Of a stretch of 64,000 nt of DNA, positions 60,313 to 64,000 are shown piece after piece; the stretch's first letter is position 1; each line of letters opens with the position of its first letter. The translations under genes were made by a program, and so were the position numbers. Where the stretch lies: contig NZ_JAGIYZ010000003.1 of NCBI RefSeq assembly GCF_017813355.1, positions 62,001 through 126,000 on the forward strand, read 5' to 3'. The notes under the pieces were generated by a model. The model ran no database searches and was not told the DNA's origin. It was given only the letters and a program-made list of their open reading frames with translations. The DNA comes from Roseomonas nitratireducens (lineage in GTDB: Bacteria; Pseudomonadota; Alphaproteobacteria; Acetobacterales; Acetobacteraceae).

Positions 60313-61340
60313 GCACCCCTATCCTCGAGGTCAACGACCTCAAGAAGCACTTCCCGATCCATGGCGGCTTCTTCGGCGGGCGCACCGGCTACGTCTATGC
60401 CGTGGACGGCGTGTCCTTCTCGATCGCCAAGGGGGAGACGCTGTCGTTGGTCGGCGAATCCGGCTGCGGCAAGTCCACCGTGGGCAAGGCCATCCTGCGC
60501 CTGTTCCCGATCACGGCCGGGCAGGTGAGCCTGGACGGCAAGCGGATCGACGACATGCCGGCGGGCACGCTGCGCCCGATGCGCCGGCGCATGCAGGTGG
60601 TCTTCCAGGACCCCTTCTCGAGCCTCAACCCGCGCATGCGCGTGCGCGACATCCTGGCCGAGCCGATCCGCAACTTCGGCCTGGCCAAGGACTCCGCGGA
60701 CCTCGAGAAGCGCGTTGGCGACCTGATGGACCGCGTGCGCCTGCCGCGCGACGCGGTGGGCCGCTGGCCGCATGAATTCTCGGGCGGCCAGCGCCAGCGC
60801 ATCTGCATCGCGCGCGCGCTCGCGGCCGACCCGGACCTGATCATCTGCGACGAGGCGGTCTCGGCACTCGACGTGTCGGTCAAGGCGCAGATCGTGAACC
60901 TGCTGCAGGACCTGCAGAAGGAACTCGGCCTGGCGATGCTGTTCATCAGCCACGACCTCGCGATCGTCGAGCACATGACGCACCGCGTGGCCGTGATGTA
61001 TCTCGGCAAGATCGTCGAGGTCGCGCCCAAGCGCCAGCTTTTCGCGGCACCGAAGCACCCCTACACCGAGGCGCTTCTATCCGCCGTGCCGGTGCCCGAA
61101 CCCGGCGCGCAGCGCGAGCGCATCATCCTGACCGGCGACGTGCCCTCGCCGATCAATCCGCCCAAGGGCTGCCGCTTCCACACGCGCTGCCCCTACGCCT
61201 TCGACCGGTGCAGCAAGGAGGAACCCTCGCTGCGCCCGACCGAGGAAGGCCATTTCGCCGCCTGCCACCTGCACGACCGGCCGGCGGCGGAGAACCCGCT
61301 CGCGGGCGCGCGCGGGGCGGCGGTCATCGCGCATCATTGA
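60309..61340 (+). CDS. dppF: Peptide/nickel-type ABC ATPase DppF
   Basis: This 343-aa partner ATPase has Walker [17 protein letters not shown]-loop VVFQDPFSSLNPRMRV, signature FSGGQRQRICIARAL, Walker B LIICDEAVSALDVS (Ala in place of the usual Pro), switch His ISHDLAIV, and C-terminal GCRFHTRCPYAFDRC. It is the last gene of the transporter set and is followed by an intrinsic terminator at 61383-61427. Confidence 0.94.
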   Translation: MSTPILEVNDLKKHFPIHGGFFGGRTGYVYAVDGVSFSIAKGETLSLVGESGCGKSTVGKAILRLFPITAGQVSLDGKRIDDMPAGTLRPMRRRMQVVFQDPFSSLNPRMRVRDILAEPIRNFGLAKDSADLEKRVGDLMDRVRLPRDAVGRWPHEFSGGQRQRICIARALAADPDLIICDEAVSALDVSVKAQIVNLLQDLQKELGLAMLFISHDLAIVEHMTHRVAVMYLGKIVEVAPKRQLFAAPKHPYTEALLSAVPVPEPGAQRERIILTGDVPSPINPPKGCRFHTRCPYAFDRCSKEEPSLRPTEEGHFAACHLHDRPAAENPLAGARGAAVIAHH

Positions 61341-61382
61341 CGGGCGGGGAGGGGCGTCAGGCTCCTCCCACCCCCAGCGCAT

Positions 61383-61427
61383 CGCGGGGCGCGCTATCGG
61401 CCGGGCGCGCGCCCTCGCGGCATTTTT
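61383..61427 (+). terminator. Intrinsic terminator after dppF
   Basis: CGCGGGGCGCGC (61383-61394) pairs with GCGCGCCCTCGCG (61407-61419) with one bulged T and a 12-base loop, followed 3 bases later by five T (61423-61427). This is the best rho-independent terminator in the window and separates the transporter from the Cox-like genes. Confidence 0.65.
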
Positions 61428-61571
61428 GAGATTCCCTCGCAAACGACGGACGGCACGCCATCTGCCCGCCCGTCGACGCTTGACGAGGCATGGGCGCCGG
61501 CGCGAGGCTTGCGCCCCATCGCACGGGCGCCACATGCCCGATCACCAACGGAACTCTCGGGGAGACGAACG

Positions 61572-62075
<504 letters not shown>

Positions 62076-62164
62076 GCCGCGCCCCGGGCGCCCCGCGCGC
62101 CCCAAGAAGCGGCCCGGCAAATCCCGGGCCCCCAGAAAAATCCCCAAGGGAGAGGCAAACGACC

Positions 62165-64000
62165 ATGAACGTGGTGACCCCGTTCGAAGGCATCGGCGCG
62201 AGCGTCCGCAGGAAGGAGGATTTCCGCTTCCTCCAGGGCCGCGGCGCCTACACGGACGACTTCAACCGCCAGGGCCAGTTGCACGCCTGGATCCTGCGCA
62301 GCCCGCACGCGCATGCGCGGATCAAGGGCGTGGACACCAAGGCCGCCGCGGCGATGCCCGGCGTCGTCGCGGTCTTCACCGGCGCCGACATGGCGCGCGA
62401 CAACATCGGCGGCCTGCCCTGCGGCTGGCAGATCCACAACAAGGACGGCTCGCCGATGGCCGAGCCGCCGCACCCCGTCCTCGCCGTCGACAAGGTCCGC
62501 CATGTCGGCGACCCGGTCGCCGTCGCGATCGCCGCGACGCGCGAGCAGGCGCGCGACGCCGCGGAAGCGATCTCGGTGGACTACGACGTGCTGCCCGCCG
62601 CGGCCAGCATGGACGCCGCGCTGAAGCCCGGCGCCGCGCCGATCCATGACGGCGTCGCCGGCAACCTCTGCTACGACTGGCATATCGGCGACAAGGCGGT
62701 GGTGGACGCGGCCTTCGCCTCGGCGGCGAAGGTGGTCAGCCTCGACCTGGTGAACAACCGCCTGATCCCGAACGCGATGGAACCGCGCGCCGCACTTGGC
62801 GAGTTCGACCGCACGACGGGCGAGTACACGCTGACGACGACGAGCCAGAACCCGCACGTCATCCGCCTGCTGATGGGTGCGAACGTGCTGCACATCCCCG
62901 AAAGCAAGCTGCGCGTCGTCGCCCCCGATGTCGGCGGCGGCTTCGGCTCAAAAATTTACCACTATGCCGAGGAGGCGATCGTCACCTGGTCGGCCGGCAA
63001 GCTCGCCCGCCCGGTGAAGTGGACCGCCGACCGCAGCGAATCCTTCATGTCCGACGCGCATGGGCGCGACCATGTGTCGCACGCGGAACTCGCGCTGGAT
63101 GCGGATGGCAAGTTCCTCGGCCTGCGCGTCTCCACGCTGGCGAACATGGGCGCCTACCTGTCCACCTTCGCCCCCTGCGTGCCGACCTACCTCTACGCCA
63201 CGTTGCTCGCGGGCGTGTACACGACGCCGGTCATCTACTGCGAGGTGAAGGCCGTCTTCACCAACACCGTGCCCGTCGACGCCTATCGCGGCGCGGGCCG
63301 GCCGGAAGCGACCTTCCTGCTGGAACGGCTGATGGACGTGGCGGCGCAGGAGACGGGCATCGACCGCGTCGATCTCCGCCGGCGCAACTTCATCCCGAAC
63401 GACGCCTTCCCCTACCAGACGCCGGTGGCGCTGCAATACGACAGCGGCAACTACCACGCGACGCTGGACGAGGCGCTGAAGACCGCCGACTGGGCGGGCT
63501 TCGAGGCGCGTCGCGCGGAATCGGCCAAGCGCGGCCGGCTGCGCGGCATCGGCATCTCGACCTACCTCGAGGCCTGCGGCATCGCGCCCTCGGCCGTCGT
63601 CGGCAGCCTCGGCGCGCGCGCCGGGCTGTATGAGGTCGGCACGATCCGCGTCCATCCCACGGGCAGCGTCACCGTGCTGACCGGCGCGCACAGCCACGGC
63701 CAGGGGCATGAAACCACCTTTGCCCAGCTTGTCGCCGACAAGCTCGGCGTGCCGACCGCGCAGGTCGACATCGTCCATGGCGACACGGCCAAGGTGCCCT
63801 TCGGCATGGGGACCTACGGCTCGCGCTCGCTCGCGGTCGGCGGCTCGGCGATGATGAAGGCGATGGACAAGATCATCGCCAAGGGCAAGCGCATCGCCGC
63901 CCACCTGATGGAAGCGTCCGTCGACGACATCGAGTTCGACCGCGGCATCTTCCGCGTCGCGGGCACGGACAAGACCAAGGCGCTGGTGGACATTTCCGTC
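62165..64000 (+). CDS. Molybdopterin-binding large subunit of a xanthine dehydrogenase/CODH-family enzyme (CoxL-like, form II), partial
   Basis: The first 612 codons are present; the gene runs past the window end. Motifs: [24 protein letters not shown] at the N-terminus, [33 protein letters not shown] at the cofactor site, and [28 protein letters not shown] is the form II signature; form I carbon monoxide dehydrogenases carry AYRCSFR instead, so CO oxidation should not be assumed. It probably oxidises another aldehyde or heterocycle. The FAD subunit (CoxM type) is not between the two genes and would be elsewhere, perhaps just downstream. Confidence 0.92.
   Translation, partial: MNVVTPFEGIGASVRRKEDFRFLQGRGAYTDDFNRQGQLHAWILRSPHAHARIKGVDTKAAAAMPGVVAVFTGADMARDNIGGLPCGWQIHNKDGSPMAEPPHPVLAVDKVRHVGDPVAVAIAATREQARDAAEAISVDYDVLPAAASMDAALKPGAAPIHDGVAGNLCYDWHIGDKAVVDAAFASAAKVVSLDLVNNRLIPNAMEPRAALGEFDRTTGEYTLTTTSQNPHVIRLLMGANVLHIPESKLRVVAPDVGGGFGSKIYHYAEEAIVTWSAGKLARPVKWTADRSESFMSDAHGRDHVSHAELALDADGKFLGLRVSTLANMGAYLSTFAPCVPTYLYATLLAGVYTTPVIYCEVKAVFTNTVPVDAYRGAGRPEATFLLERLMDVAAQETGIDRVDLRRRNFIPNDAFPYQTPVALQYDSGNYHATLDEALKTADWAGFEARRAESAKRGRLRGIGISTYLEACGIAPSAVVGSLGARAGLYEVGTIRVHPTGSVTVLTGAHSHGQGHETTFAQLVADKLGVPTAQVDIVHGDTAKVPFGMGTYGSRSLAVGGSAMMKAMDKIIAKGKRIAAHLMEASVDDIEFDRGIFRVAGTDKTKALVDISV

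Noticed and set aside
61341..61571. Short open frames in the gap after dppF.
   Set aside because: They overlap the terminator or the start of the CoxS-like gene, lack a ribosome site and have no recognisable family features.

Overview
The window is a very GC-rich chromosomal segment of a Gram-negative alphaproteobacterium. The most likely source is the Acetobacteraceae (Roseomonas-like). I infer this from extreme GC3, many Bug/TTT, TRAP and ABC solute receptors with arginine-rich export signals, a complete Tad pilus locus, CpaE/CpaF/CpaC homologues of alphaproteobacterial type, a TamA/TamB outer-membrane pair and form-II CoxL-like genes. I see no rRNA, tRNA, CRISPR array, insertion sequence or prophage. 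Genes are tightly packed, often with ATGA or GTGA stop/start overlaps, and no gene-free stretch exceeds about 270 bp.

Layout. 1-1099: the end of an M20 amidohydrolase and an overlapping nucleoside hydrolase. 1292-12557: a Tad/Flp pilus locus in one direction (flp pilin, cpaA, cpaB, cpaC, a short CpaD-like lipoprotein, cpaE, cpaF, tadB, tadC, tadD, two TadE/F-like pseudopilins and a VWA TadG). 12616-16311: a TTT receptor, two tandem NodB/PuuE-like deacetylases and a CitE-like lyase. 16308-19078: an SDR, a 2-hydroxyacid dehydrogenase and an IdnD-like zinc dehydrogenase, probably for sugar acids. 19213-22123 (minus): TTT receptor, class III CoA-transferase and GST. 22257-23452: two paralogous J-domain-like proteins. 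23449-26685: a DUF445 protein diverging from a probable Zur-controlled zinc ABC transporter (38-aa membrane ORF, ATPase, permease). 26687-30158: a ferredoxin-fold protein, an old-yellow-enzyme oxidoreductase and an SLC13 permease. 30159-35854 (minus): tamB and tamA. 35853-39840: an M20 amidohydrolase, a phasin-like protein, an FNR-type regulator and a flavoprotein.

39848-43400 (minus) holds a type I secretion ABC/HlyD pair followed by a 100-aa unknown protein. It diverges from a membrane glycosyltransferase that is convergent with a GtrA protein. 45396-49061 carries a beta-hydroxyacid dehydrogenase and a TRAP transporter (dctPQM). 49117-61340 is the most distinctive part: five consecutive paralogous family-5 peptide/nickel-type binding proteins followed by one permease/ATPase set (dppBCDF). 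After a terminator come a CoxS-type iron-sulfur subunit and a CoxL-type molybdopterin subunit that runs off the end.

How the genes work together. The Tad genes form one surface-adhesion machine. Much of the rest is scavenging: receptors and transporters sit beside dehydrogenases, CoA enzymes and hydrolases that could process what is imported. The five-receptor array suggests one membrane channel serving several ligands. Functional assignments rest on motifs and gene order read by eye; no database search was run.
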